From Streptomyces cathayae (GTDB taxonomy: Bacteria; Actinomycetota; Actinomycetes; Streptomycetales; Streptomycetaceae), in contig NZ_CP121682.1 in the NCBI RefSeq assembly GCF_029760955.1, forward strand, positions 7,272,501-7,336,500: a DNA stretch of 64,000 bases, given 5' to 3'. Below, piece by piece: positions 53,548 through 61,872 of the stretch. Made by a program: the position numbers and the translations under genes. The notes beneath the pieces were generated by a model. The model was given only the letters and a program-made list of their open reading frames with translations, was not told the origin of the DNA and did no database searches. The stretch's first letter is position 1; every line of letters starts with the position of its first letter.

Positions 53548-54645
53548 TCAGTAGGCCTTGCCGAGGTCCTGCCCGGCGTTGTCGGCGTCGTAGGCGCTGT
53601 CCTGGATGACGATCTCCTGAGGCACTTCCTCGCCCTGGGTGAAGGTGTCCAGCGTCTCGAACGCCAGCGGACCGAACCGCGGGTTGGACTCGATGACGCC
53701 GGTGATCCAGCCGTCGACGATGCCCTGTACGGCGTTGCGCGTGCCGTCGACCGTGACGATCTCGACGTCGCCGGCCTTCTTGCCCGCGCCCTTGAGCGCG
53801 GCCACCGCGCCCAGGCCCATCTCGTCGTTCTCCGCGTAGATGCCCTTGATGTCCGGCTTGGACTGGATGAGCTGCTCGGTGACCTGCTGCCCCTTCTCGC
53901 GGGCGAAGTCACCGGTCTGCTCGAAGACGACCTTCAGACCGGGGGCCTTCTCCGCGACCCGCTCCTTGAATCCCTCGGTGCGTTCGGTGGTGACGTTGTT
54001 CCCGGCCGCGCCCAGCAGGATCGCGACCTCGCCCTTGCCGCCGGTGGCCTCGATCATCTGGTCGGCGGCCCGCCGGCCCTGCTCGACGAAGTCCGAGGCG
54101 ATGAAGGAGACGTAGTCCTTGCAGGCGGTGGCGTTGATCTTGCGGTCGATCGTGACGATCGGGACCTTCTTGGCGGCGGCGGCCTGCAGCACCGGGTCCC
54201 AGCCGTCGGAGTTGAGCGGCGCGATGACCAGCAGGTCGGCACCCTTGGCGAGCAGGTCCTGGACGTCGCTGATCTGCTTGGAGAACTGCGACTGGGCGTT
54301 GGTCGTCAGGAGTTTGACCCCCCGCTTCGCCGCCTCGTCCTTGATGGACTGCGTTTCGGCGATGCGGAACGGGTTGGCCTCCTTCTCCGACTGCGAGAAG
54401 CCGACGGTGGCGCCCTTGAGGTCGAGTTCCTTTCCGCCGTACGCGTCGATGGCGCAGGTCTTGCCGCCCGGCTTCGGCGTGACGACCTTCTGGCCGGCGT
54501 CGGCCGCGGCTGCCGGGGATTTCTTGCTGTCCGACGCGTCGTCCTCCGATTTCGCGCAGGAGGTGGCGGTCAGGGCCACCGTGGCGGCCAAGGCCACGAG
54601 CACGGGGCGGGCGAGGAGGTGAGGGCGATGAGTGGTGCGCTGCAT
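53548..54645 (-). CDS. Sugar-binding lipoprotein (YtfQ-like, galactofuranose type)
   Basis: 365 residues. A lipoprotein signal ends at TATSC (Cys near residue 30), followed by an acidic linker and a type I periplasmic-binding fold: TVGFSQSEKEANPFRIAETQ, QISDVQDLLAKGADLLVIAP, GWDPVLQAAAAKKVPIVTID, SFIASDFVEQGRRAAD and FAREKGQQVTEQL. The order and wording of these match YtfQ, the galactofuranose-binding protein, more than ribose- or arabinose-binding proteins. It heads the importer operon. A LacI-type operator sits about 110 bp upstream at 54755-54781. ATG 54645 has only a weak site. Confidence 0.88.
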   Translation of the reverse strand: MQRTTHRPHLLARPVLVALAATVALTATSCAKSEDDASDSKKSPAAAADAGQKVVTPKPGGKTCAIDAYGGKELDLKGATVGFSQSEKEANPFRIAETQSIKDEAAKRGVKLLTTNAQSQFSKQISDVQDLLAKGADLLVIAPLNSDGWDPVLQAAAAKKVPIVTIDRKINATACKDYVSFIASDFVEQGRRAADQMIEATGGKGEVAILLGAAGNNVTTERTEGFKERVAEKAPGLKVVFEQTGDFAREKGQQVTEQLIQSKPDIKGIYAENDEMGLGAVAALKGAGKKAGDVEIVTVDGTRNAVQGIVDGWITGVIESNPRFGPLAFETLDTFTQGEEVPQEIVIQDSAYDADNAGQDLGKAY

Positions 54646-54978
54646 GGTGACCCCGATCCGGGTGACGCTGAAAAGGGAACTGGGGAGCTGGAGAGCGCGG
54701 AACCGGTGCTGCTCCCGGTGGGCGATACGGCGTCCGGTTCGCCGCCAACAGGTTTTTACATCGTTGGAAGAACGCTGTAAACCCCCTGCGCGCAAGGCGG
54801 GAGCGGAGCGCGGCGGGGGAGAGGGTGGGCGGGGCGGGCAAGTTCTGCCCGCGGCGGTGACGGCGCGCGGACGCGGAGCGGGTCCGGCAAGCGCTTGCCG
54901 GACGGGGCCGGTCCAGGCCCGGTTCGGGGCCCGGGGAGGTGCCCGCACGGCCGGTGAGCCGGGAGCCGACACCCGCGG
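54646..54978. promoter_or_regulatory. Intergenic region upstream of the sugar importer operon
   Basis: 333 bp between the LacI gene end and the binding-protein start (both minus strand). It contains the LacI operator at 54755-54781 and must hold the operon promoter. No other gene is supported. Confidence 0.55.
54755..54781. promoter_or_regulatory. LacI operator of the sugar importer operon
   Basis: Inverted repeat TTTACATCGTT-GGAAG-AACGCTGTAAA, arms of 11 bp with one mismatch. The half-site TTTACAWCGTT recurs at 56101-56111, upstream of the LacI gene. Confidence 0.65.
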
Positions 54979-56010
54979 TCAGACGTCCGCGGTTCCGGTG
55001 CCGGCGGGCCGGCCCAGGGTGCTCTCCCGTTCGACCAGGCGGTAGTCGGCCCGGATGCGACGCGGCTCGGGAGCCGCGTCGTGCAGCCGGGCCAGCACCG
55101 ACTCCACCGCGAGTCTGCCGATGGCGGCCTTGTCCGGTGACACGGAGGTGAGGGTCACCGCGCCGAACCGTCCTTCGAGCACGTCGTCGAATCCGACGAC
55201 GGCGATGTCGTCGGGGATCCGCAGGCCACGCTCGTGCAGGACCCGCATCGCCCCGATGGCCATCGGGTCGTTGTAGGCGAACACCGCGTCGGGCCGCTGC
55301 CCGCTGTCCAGGATGTGGGCCATCGCCGCCGCACCGTCCGCGTGGCCCCAGCCGTCGGTGGCGGCGACGAGGCCCTCGTCGGCGGGGAGCCCGACGGCGG
55401 TGAGCTCCTCGCGCCAGCCCCGTACCCGCAGTTGGGCGGGTTCGCTGCGGGCGCGCCGGGCCCCGATGAACGCCACCTTGCGGCGTCCCAGTGAGACCAG
55501 GTGCCGGACGGCGGCGCGGGCCGCGGCGACGTTGTCGATGGCGATGTGGTCGTACGGCAGGTCGTACTCCCGCTCGCCGAGCAGCACCAGCGGCACCTGC
55601 TCCGTGCGCTCGCGGAAGTCCTTGGCCTCCAGCTCGATGGGGCTGAGGATGAGTCCGTCGATGACCCTGGCCCGGAACCCCTGGCTGACCAGGATCTCCT
55701 GCTCACGGCGGCCCCCGGTGTGGTCCAGCAGCACGATGTAGTCGTGCTCGGCCGCGGTGTCGATGACGGCGGCGGCGAGTTCGGCGAAGTAGGGGTTGCC
55801 GAGTTCGGGCAGGGCGAGCGCGATGATGCCGGTGCGCCCTTTGCGCAGGTGCCGGGCGGTCAGGTTGGGCCGGTAGCCGAGAGCGTCGATGGATCTCTGG
55901 ACGCGCTCGCGCATGGCAGGGGTGACGTGCTGATAGTTGTTCACCACGTTGGAGACGGTCTTGATGGAGACCCCCGCGTGCGCGGCGACGTCCTTGAGGC
56001 TGACCCGCAC
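54979..56010 (-). CDS. LacI-family repressor of the sugar locus
   Basis: 343 residues. The N-terminal helix-turn-helix and hinge (VSLKDVAAHAGVSIKTVSNVVN ... ALGYRPNLTARHLRKG) are typical, followed by a sugar-binding core (GLILSPIELE, YDLPYDHIAIDNVAAARAAV, VFAYNDPMAIGAMRVL, DIAVVGFDDVLEGRF). It should repress the importer and GH2 genes until the imported sugar binds. GTG 56010 follows GAAGGG and gives the family's usual start; the frame is open 19 codons further upstream. Its own promoter region carries TTTACAACGTT (56101), so autoregulation is likely. Confidence 0.92.
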   Translation of the reverse strand: MRVSLKDVAAHAGVSIKTVSNVVNNYQHVTPAMRERVQRSIDALGYRPNLTARHLRKGRTGIIALALPELGNPYFAELAAAVIDTAAEHDYIVLLDHTGGRREQEILVSQGFRARVIDGLILSPIELEAKDFRERTEQVPLVLLGEREYDLPYDHIAIDNVAAARAAVRHLVSLGRRKVAFIGARRARSEPAQLRVRGWREELTAVGLPADEGLVAATDGWGHADGAAAMAHILDSGQRPDAVFAYNDPMAIGAMRVLHERGLRIPDDIAVVGFDDVLEGRFGAVTLTSVSPDKAAIGRLAVESVLARLHDAAPEPRRIRADYRLVERESTLGRPAGTGTADV

Positions 56011-56100
56011 GGCAATCCCTTCGTGGACGGCCCGGCCGGGGACCGGAGCCGAGACGGGTGCCGTCACCGTGAGCCGGGCGCCGAGCCGCCGGATGAGAGT

Positions 56101-56111
56101 TTTACAACGTT
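56101..56111. promoter_or_regulatory. LacI half-operator upstream of the LacI gene
   Basis: TTTACAACGTT, extending to TTTTACAACGTTATAC, 91 bp before the LacI start. It matches the importer operator half-site at ten or more of eleven positions. Confidence 0.55.
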
Positions 56112-56214
56112 ATACATGCGCTTCCGCGACACTGACAAGGCCAGGGGCGGGACGGGGAGGGCGGACCCGGACCGGCCGCCCCCCGCCGTCCCCGCCCGGA
56201 CCGCCGCTTCGGGG

Positions 56215-57030
56215 TCAGGTGCCCGCCGTGGAGGTGGCGATGTGCAGGGGACAGATCACCGGGGTGCCGTGGACCGGGTCGGTGAGGATGGAGCTCTCGA
56301 CGCCGTAGAGCTCTCGGACGAGGTCGGGGGAGACGATGGCGGACGGGGCGCCCCGGGCTACCACCGCCCCGTCCTTGAGGGCGATCATGTGGTCGGCGTA
56401 GCGGCACGCGGTGGTCAGGTCGTGGAGGACCAGGACCGGGGTGCGGCCCTGTGCGGCCAGCGAGCGGACCAGTTCGAGCACTTCGAGGGCGTGGCCCATG
56501 TCGAGGGCCGAGGTGGGTTCGTCGAGGAGGAGGATCTCGGTCTCCTGGGCGACGGCCATGGCGATCCAGGCACGCTGGCGCTGACCGCCGGAGAGCGTCT
56601 CGAGCGGGCGGTCGGCGAGGCCGTGCAGGTCGGCGGCGGTGAGCGCCTCCTCGACCGCGCGGGCGTCGGCGGCGGACCACTGACGCAGCAGGCCCTGGTG
56701 GGGCTGGCGGCCGTAGCGGACGAGGTCGCGGACGGTGAGGCCGTCGGGGGCGATCGCGGACTGGGGGAGCATGCCGATGGTGCGGGCGATCTCCCGGGTG
56801 GGGATCTTGGCGAACTCCCGGCCGTCGAGGAGGACGGCGCCGCCCCGCGGGCGCAGGGTGCGGGCCAGCCCGCTGAGGAGGGTGGACTTGCCGCACCCGT
56901 TGGGGCCGACGATGACAGTGACCCGGCGCTGAGGCAGAGCGAGGTCCAGACCGTCGATGACGAGGTCGGAGCCGTGCCCCAGAGACAGGGCCCGGGTGCG
57001 CAGGCGGCTGTCGGCGTCGACCGGGTTCAC
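56215..57030 (-). CDS. Ferric-siderophore ABC transporter ATP-binding protein (FecE/FepC type)
   Basis: 271 residues with a single nucleotide-binding domain: Walker A GPNGCGKST near residue 42, Q-loop LPQSA, signature LSGGQRQRAW near 147 and Walker B ILLLDEPTSALD near 166, then a switch histidine in VLVLHDLTTA. Together with two FecCD permeases and a divergent binding lipoprotein it forms a complete ferric-siderophore importer. The GTG start overlaps the permease stop (GTGA) and follows AGGAGG. No siderophore biosynthesis gene is in view, so the ligand may be a xenosiderophore or made elsewhere. Confidence 0.92.
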   Translation of the reverse strand: MNPVDADSRLRTRALSLGHGSDLVIDGLDLALPQRRVTVIVGPNGCGKSTLLSGLARTLRPRGGAVLLDGREFAKIPTREIARTIGMLPQSAIAPDGLTVRDLVRYGRQPHQGLLRQWSAADARAVEEALTAADLHGLADRPLETLSGGQRQRAWIAMAVAQETEILLLDEPTSALDMGHALEVLELVRSLAAQGRTPVLVLHDLTTACRYADHMIALKDGAVVARGAPSAIVSPDLVRELYGVESSILTDPVHGTPVICPLHIATSTAGT

Positions 57031-58130
57031 AGGGACCTCCTGGTACGGGTGGTGAGCAGCAGCCAGATCAGGTACGGGCCGCCGACGACGGCGGTGACGA
57101 GGCCGACAGGGACCTCCAGCGGAGCGAGCACGGTGCGGCCCACCAGGTCGGCGAGGAGGGTGAAGAGCGCCCCGGCGAGGGCGGAGAGCAGGACGGGGAC
57201 GGCGCGGGGCCCGGCGATGCGGCGGGCGGCCTCGGGGGCGGCGAGCGCGATCATGCCCAGCGGCCCGGCGACGGCGACGGCGAGGCCGCCGAGGACGACC
57301 GCGACGGCGATGACGGCCAGGCGCAGGGCCCTGACCCGGACGCCGAGACCGGAGGCGACGGAGTCGGACAGGCGCAGCAGGAGCAGCCGGCGGCCGAGGA
57401 CCATGCCGAGCGGCAGGGCGAGGAGCAGGGCGACGGCGAGCAGGGACACCGTTCCCTGATCGCGGCCGTTGAGGGTACCGACGGTCCAGCCGTAGGCGGC
57501 GTTGGCCGCGTCGGCGGCCGAGCGGGCCAGGACGAGACTGGTGACCGCGCCGAAGACGGCGCCGACGCCGAGACCCACGACGAGGAACCGGTAGCCCCCG
57601 CGTCCGGCGCCGCCGCTGAGGGCGAGAGTGAGGGCGGCGGCGGTGGCGGCACCGGTGAGAGCGGCGGCGCTGGGCAGCAGACCGGTGCTGATTCCGGTGA
57701 CCGAGGCGACGGCGAAGGCCGCGGCGCCGTCGTTGAGGCCGACGGTGTCGGGGGTGGCCAGCCGGTTCTGGGCGAGGGTCTGCATCAGGCAGCCGGCCGC
57801 GCCGAGGGCGGCGCCGACGGCCAGGCCGGCCTGCAGGCGCGGCAGCCGCAGACGTTCGACGACCAGGACGTCGCGGGGGGTGCCCTCGCCCGCCAGAGCG
57901 CGCAGCGCGTCCAGCGGGTGGACGAAGATCTCGCCGACGGCGAGGTGCACCCCGCTCGCGGCGATCAGCACGACCAGGACGGCGGCGGTGCCCAGCAGCG
58001 GCTTGCGCGGGACCAGGACGGCGTAGGGGCCGACGGCCAGGCGCCAGGTGCCGGGGACGCCGCGCGGTGCGCGGCGGGCCTGCGCCGCGGTCCCGGTCGC
58101 CGGTCCGGACGGGTCGGGGAGAGTCTTCAC
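57027..58130 (-). CDS. Ferric-siderophore ABC transporter permease (FecD type)
   Basis: 367 residues of the FecCD/BtuC family with about ten membrane helices after a hydrophilic N-terminal tail of ~40 residues. The conserved LRLPRLQAGLAVGAALGAAGCLMQTLAQNRLATPD segment covers about 90-125. The coupling stretch MIALAAPEAARRIAG near 300 replaces the common GLIxPHxxR. GTG start at 58130, overlapping the stop of the other permease by four bases. It pairs with that permease to form the membrane channel. Confidence 0.9.
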   Translation of the reverse strand: MKTLPDPSGPATGTAAQARRAPRGVPGTWRLAVGPYAVLVPRKPLLGTAAVLVVLIAASGVHLAVGEIFVHPLDALRALAGEGTPRDVLVVERLRLPRLQAGLAVGAALGAAGCLMQTLAQNRLATPDTVGLNDGAAAFAVASVTGISTGLLPSAAALTGAATAAALTLALSGGAGRGGYRFLVVGLGVGAVFGAVTSLVLARSAADAANAAYGWTVGTLNGRDQGTVSLLAVALLLALPLGMVLGRRLLLLRLSDSVASGLGVRVRALRLAVIAVAVVLGGLAVAVAGPLGMIALAAPEAARRIAGPRAVPVLLSALAGALFTLLADLVGRTVLAPLEVPVGLVTAVVGGPYLIWLLLTTRTRRSL

Positions 58131-59125
58131 AGCGAGGGCAACCTGTGGGATCGGACGACGGCGACCAGGACGGGCGCGCCCAGGAGCGCGGTCATGACGC
58201 CGAGGGGCATCTCGTAGGGGCGCGCGACGAGCCGGGAGACGACGTCGGCGGTGAGCACGGTGGCGGGGCCGATGAAGACGGAGACGGCCAGCAGCCGGCG
58301 CAGGTCCGGGCCGACCAGGGCGCGGGCGGCGAACGGCACGACGAGCCCGACGAAGGCCACGGGGCCCGCCAGGGCGGTGGCCCCGCCGACCAGCAGGGCC
58401 ACGGACGTCACCGCGAGGGCCCTGACCCGGCCGGGCCGGTGGCCGAGGCCGGTGGCCACGTCGTCACCGAGACTCAGCGCGGTCAGGGAGCGAGCCACGA
58501 GGACGGCGAGGAGAAGCCCGAGACCGACGACGGGGACGACGGCCCACAGATCCGCCAGTTCCCGTCCGGCCACCGACCCGATGGTCCAGAAGCGGATCTC
58601 GTCGGCGGCCCGGGCGTCGACGAGCAGCATCACCGAGGAGCCCGCGGCCATCAGCCCGCTGAAGGCCGCACCGGCGAGCACGAGGCGCACGGGATCGTCC
58701 CCGGCCCCGCGCAGCCGGGCCGCGGCCAGCGCCAGCAGACACCCCGCGCCCGCCCCCAGGACCGCCACATACGGGCCGAGGGTGGCCGCCGAAGCACCGA
58801 GGACCAGGGCGACGACCACGGCGAAGGACGCCCCCGCGCTCACCCCCAGCAGGCCCGGTTCGGCCAGGGGGTTGCGGGCGGCCGCCTGGAGCAGGGCTCC
58901 CGCGACGCCCAGGGCCACGCCGACGGCGACCGCGACCAGGGTGCGCGGCAGCCGCAGTTCCAGCACGGTGAAACGGGCATCGCCGTCCGCCCCGCCGAGC
59001 AGGGCGGCCAGGGCGCGCCCCGGTCCGACCTCCCCCGCGCCCAGGAGCAGACTCGCGAGTACGGCCGCCAGCAGCAGCCCGGCGCCGGGCAGCAAGCCGC
59101 GCAGGACGAGTGAACGCAGCGTCAC
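58127..59125 (-). CDS. Ferric-siderophore ABC transporter permease (FecC type)
   Basis: 332 residues, FecCD family. LRLPRTLVAVAVGVALGVAG (~56-75), LAEPGLLGVSAGASF near 90, and GLVVPFAARALVGPDLRRL near 268 form the ATPase-coupling region. It starts at GTG 59125 with AAGGAGG seven bases upstream. The frame is open far upstream, antisense to the binding protein gene, and that extension is rejected. First gene of the importer operon; an iron box lies 26-44 bp upstream in the divergent promoter. Confidence 0.9.
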   Translation of the reverse strand: MTLRSLVLRGLLPGAGLLLAAVLASLLLGAGEVGPGRALAALLGGADGDARFTVLELRLPRTLVAVAVGVALGVAGALLQAAARNPLAEPGLLGVSAGASFAVVVALVLGASAATLGPYVAVLGAGAGCLLALAAARLRGAGDDPVRLVLAGAAFSGLMAAGSSVMLLVDARAADEIRFWTIGSVAGRELADLWAVVPVVGLGLLLAVLVARSLTALSLGDDVATGLGHRPGRVRALAVTSVALLVGGATALAGPVAFVGLVVPFAARALVGPDLRRLLAVSVFIGPATVLTADVVSRLVARPYEMPLGVMTALLGAPVLVAVVRSHRLPSL

Positions 59126-59150
59126 GACCGTCCCTCCTTCCGCATTCAAC

Positions 59151-59169
59151 AAAGGTGAGGTTAACCTAA
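59151..59169. promoter_or_regulatory. IdeR/DmdR-type iron box
   Basis: AAAGGTGAGGTTAACCTAA matches the 19-bp consensus TTAGGTTAGGCTAACCTAA at 15 positions. It lies between the divergent permease operon and the binding-protein gene. Iron-loaded DmdR/IdeR would repress both. Confidence 0.8.
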
Positions 59170-59209
59170 TTTTGCTTGTGTCATACATCCACCTTTCCTG
59201 GAGACCCCC

Positions 59210-60169
59210 ATGTCCGGAAGCCGCTCCCCGCTGCGCTCCGCCGCTCTCGCTCTGGCGGCCGCCCCGCTGGTCATGACCCTCGCCGCCTGCTCGGGCTCCG
59301 ACTCCGGCACTCCGGGCGACAGCACGGAGAAGGCGGCGGACGCCGGGACCGGGCGCACCGTGCAGACGGCCTTCGGCGAGGTGAAGATCGACGGCACGCC
59401 GAAGAAGGTCGTCACCCTCAATGACGCCTCCCTGGACACCGCCCTCTCCCTCGGCGTCACCCCGGTGGGCACCAGCGCCGCCAGAGGAGCCGAGGGCGCC
59501 CCCGCCTATCTGGGCGAACGGGCCGAGGGCATCCCGCTGGTCGCCACCGTCCGGGAACCCAACACCGAGGCGATCCTCAAGGCCGAGCCGGACCTCATCC
59601 TCACCGGCCCCGATCTGGAGAAGTCGCAGTACGAGACGCTCTCCGCCATCGCACCGACCATCGTCCCGGCCGCCGGCGACTGGCGCTTCGGCCTCGACAC
59701 CTACGGCGAGGCGCTCGGCAAGGCCGACGAACTCGACCAGAAGATCGACGCCCTGCTCGACCGCGCGCGGAAGGCGGGCGACGGCGCCAAGGGCACGGGC
59801 CTCGTGATGCGGTGGATGCCGGGCGGCCCGATCGTGATGAACGCCGCCAACATGCCCACCGCGATGCTGCGGGAGGCCGGTCTGACACCGATGCCCATCG
59901 CCGAGGACCTCGGCGCGCAGCCGCACTCGGACCCGCTGTCCCTGGAGAACCTCACCCGGGCCGACGCCGACCACGTCTTCATCGCCACGCTCAACGCCGA
60001 GGGCGACAAGGCGCTGGAGGCCGCACGCTCGGAGAAGGCCTTCACCCGGATGAACGCCGTCCAGGCAGGACAGGACCACGGGGTCGACGGCCAGGTCTGG
60101 AGCAGCAGCAACGGCCCGAACGCCATGGAGCAGGTCATCACCGACATCGAGAAGGCACTCACCGAGTGA
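59210..60169 (+). CDS. Ferric-siderophore-binding lipoprotein (FecB/FhuD type)
   Basis: 319 residues. The lipoprotein signal ends at LAAC (Cys27) and a short Gly/Ser/Asp spacer follows. The type III periplasmic-binding fold has TPKKVVTLNDASLDTALSLGV, IPLVATVREPNTEAILKAEPDLIL, SAIAPTIV, and a closing AVQAGQDHGVDGQVW. It captures the ferric chelate for the divergent FecC-D-E importer. CTGGAGA precedes ATG 59210. Transcription likely starts near the iron box 41 bp upstream. Confidence 0.92.
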   Translation: MSGSRSPLRSAALALAAAPLVMTLAACSGSDSGTPGDSTEKAADAGTGRTVQTAFGEVKIDGTPKKVVTLNDASLDTALSLGVTPVGTSAARGAEGAPAYLGERAEGIPLVATVREPNTEAILKAEPDLILTGPDLEKSQYETLSAIAPTIVPAAGDWRFGLDTYGEALGKADELDQKIDALLDRARKAGDGAKGTGLVMRWMPGGPIVMNAANMPTAMLREAGLTPMPIAEDLGAQPHSDPLSLENLTRADADHVFIATLNAEGDKALEAARSEKAFTRMNAVQAGQDHGVDGQVWSSSNGPNAMEQVITDIEKALTE

Positions 60170-60316
60170 CCTGAGCCGCCCCGCTCCCGCCCCGTCGGTC
60201 CGGGGCACCGCGGACCCGGCCGGGAAGCGGCGAACTGCCCACAGAAGCCGGGCCGAGCGAGAGAGAATGACGCGGTCGTGACACGGGTCATGACGTCCAC
60301 TCGGCTCGGAGAAGGC

Positions 60317-61204
60317 ATGCCGCACAGTTCCCGACGCCCCGTCCGCGGTGCCCGTACGGCCGCCCCGCTGACCGCCGCCGTAGCCGTCATGGCCGTCGTA
60401 CTCGCCACGGCGACACCGGCGGCGGCCGGACCCTCCGGGGCGCAGGCCCCGGCCGTACCGCTGCGGGTGGCGACCTACAACATCCACGCCGGAGCCGGCC
60501 AGGACGGGGTCTTCGACCTCGGCCGCACCGCGGAGGCCCTACGCGGTCTGGACGCCGACGTGATCGGTCTCCAGGAGGTCGACGTGCACTGGGGCGCCCG
60601 GAGCGACTTCGTCGACGAGGCCCGCGCGCTCGCCGACGCGCTGGACATGCGGGTGTTCTTCGCACCGATCTACGATCTGGACCCGGCCACCGCCGACGGG
60701 GAGCGCCGGCAGTACGGTGTCGCCGTGCTGAGCCGCCCCCCGGTGCTCGAGGCCGAGAACCACGAGATCACCCGGCTCTCCACCCAGACGTCCGATCCGG
60801 TGCCCGCCCCGGCGCCCGGCTTCGCCGAGGTGACGGTCGACGTCAAGGGCGTGTTCGTGCACGTCTACAGCACGCATCTGGACCACCGGGCCGACCCGTC
60901 GATCCGTGCGGCCCAGGTGGCGGACATGCTCGAGGTGCTGGCCGCCGACCACGGACCGAAGATCCTGGTCGGCGACTTCAACGCCGAGGCGACGGCTCCG
61001 GAGCTGGCGCCGCTGTGGCGGCGGTTGCGGGACGCCGCCCCGGACGGCGGTGGGACGTACCCGGCGGTCGACCCCGTCAAGCGCATCGACCTGGTGACGG
61101 TTTCCCCCGGCATCACCGTGACCGGTGCCCACGAGGCCGCGACGGACGCGTCGGACCACCGCCCCGTGGTCACGGACCTGAAGCTGCACCGGCGCGGCCG
61201 CTGA
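60317..61204 (+). CDS. Secreted endonuclease/exonuclease/phosphatase-family protein
   Basis: 295 residues with a signal peptide (APLTAAVAVMAVVLATATPAAA) and an EEP catalytic domain. ATYNIHAG, IGLQEVD (metal-binding Glu), HVYSTHLDH, LVGDFNAE and a terminal SDHRPVV supply the known catalytic residues. Secreted members cleave phosphodiesters in phospholipids, nucleic acids or sugar phosphates; the substrate is not readable here. ATG 60317 with GGAGAAGG is preferred over GTG 60278 and ATG 60290, which would add a charged tail before the signal peptide. Confidence 0.88.
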   Translation: MPHSSRRPVRGARTAAPLTAAVAVMAVVLATATPAAAGPSGAQAPAVPLRVATYNIHAGAGQDGVFDLGRTAEALRGLDADVIGLQEVDVHWGARSDFVDEARALADALDMRVFFAPIYDLDPATADGERRQYGVAVLSRPPVLEAENHEITRLSTQTSDPVPAPAPGFAEVTVDVKGVFVHVYSTHLDHRADPSIRAAQVADMLEVLAADHGPKILVGDFNAEATAPELAPLWRRLRDAAPDGGGTYPAVDPVKRIDLVTVSPGITVTGAHEAATDASDHRPVVTDLKLHRRGR

Positions 61205-61217
61205 AGGGGACGGGACG

Positions 61218-61550
61218 TCAGCCCTTCTCGGGAACGCTCATCTCGCCCAGCAGCGACCAGTCGTCCTGCGGCACCGTCGCGTTCACGATCCGCGGGGTCT
61301 CGGCGAGGTGCGGCGGCAGGGTCCGCTGCGCGGCCCTGAAGTGCTCGGACTGTACATGGGCCGCCCCCGCCGCGTCGTCACGGAAGGCCTCGACCAGGAC
61401 GTACTCCGTCGGGTCGTCGATGCTGCGGGACCAGTCGAACCACAGACAACCCGGCTCGTCGCGGGTCGCCGCGGTGAAGTCGGCGGCGATGTCCGGCCAC
61501 TGGTCCGCGTACTCGGGACGGATACGGAATTTGGCGGTGATGAAGATCAT
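61218..61550 (-). CDS. Antibiotic-biosynthesis-monooxygenase (ABM) fold protein
   Basis: 110 residues of the dimeric alpha-beta barrel ABM family: MIFITAKFRIRPEYADQWPD at the start, TRDEPGCLWFDWSRSIDDP, then YVLVEAFRDDAAGAAHVQSEHF. Members are cofactor-free monooxygenases or heme/quinol-handling proteins; YgiN-like stress roles are common. No biosynthetic cluster is adjacent. ATG 61550 follows GAGGGAG at a slightly long distance; an upstream in-frame extension lacks coding character. It ends 13 bp from the convergent phosphatase gene. Confidence 0.84.
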   Translation of the reverse strand: MIFITAKFRIRPEYADQWPDIAADFTAATRDEPGCLWFDWSRSIDDPTEYVLVEAFRDDAAGAAHVQSEHFRAAQRTLPPHLAETPRIVNATVPQDDWSLLGEMSVPEKG

Positions 61551-61872
61551 CGGTCGGTCTCCCTCATCGGTTCTCTGCGCGCCGTCGCACCGCCCGGAGC
61601 CATCGTCCGACGGGCGAACACCGGCCCGGGCGGTGCCCGCTCCGCCAGCCGGGACGGTCACCGGTTCGATGGATCCGGCAGTGCGTGGTCGTGGCCGTGA
61701 CACAGGTCGAACACGGCCGACTGCAAAGATCGTAGCCGACACGGAGCGGGCGGGCCTCGGCGTGGGGCGGTGCCCCGTCCGCTCGCCCGAGCGGCCGAAG
61801 ACGGCCGCGTCGGCCGCTCGGGACGAAGCCTCCGCCGCTGCGGACCGGCACGCGGCGGAGGCTGAGGACCCG
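61551..61872. other. 322-bp gap, ABM gene promoter side and carboxylase terminator
   Basis: Besides the terminator at 61827-61863 I see no gene; a 95-codon minus-strand open frame here looks non-coding. A TACGAT hexamer on the minus strand near 61733 could be a -10 element for the ABM gene, but no -35 partner is clear. Confidence 0.4.
61827..61863 (-). terminator. Terminator of the acyl-CoA carboxylase gene
   Basis: Perfect 12-bp arms AGCCTCCGCCGC / GCGGCGGAGGCT around a 13-nt loop, 9 bp beyond the stop codon. Confidence 0.82.
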
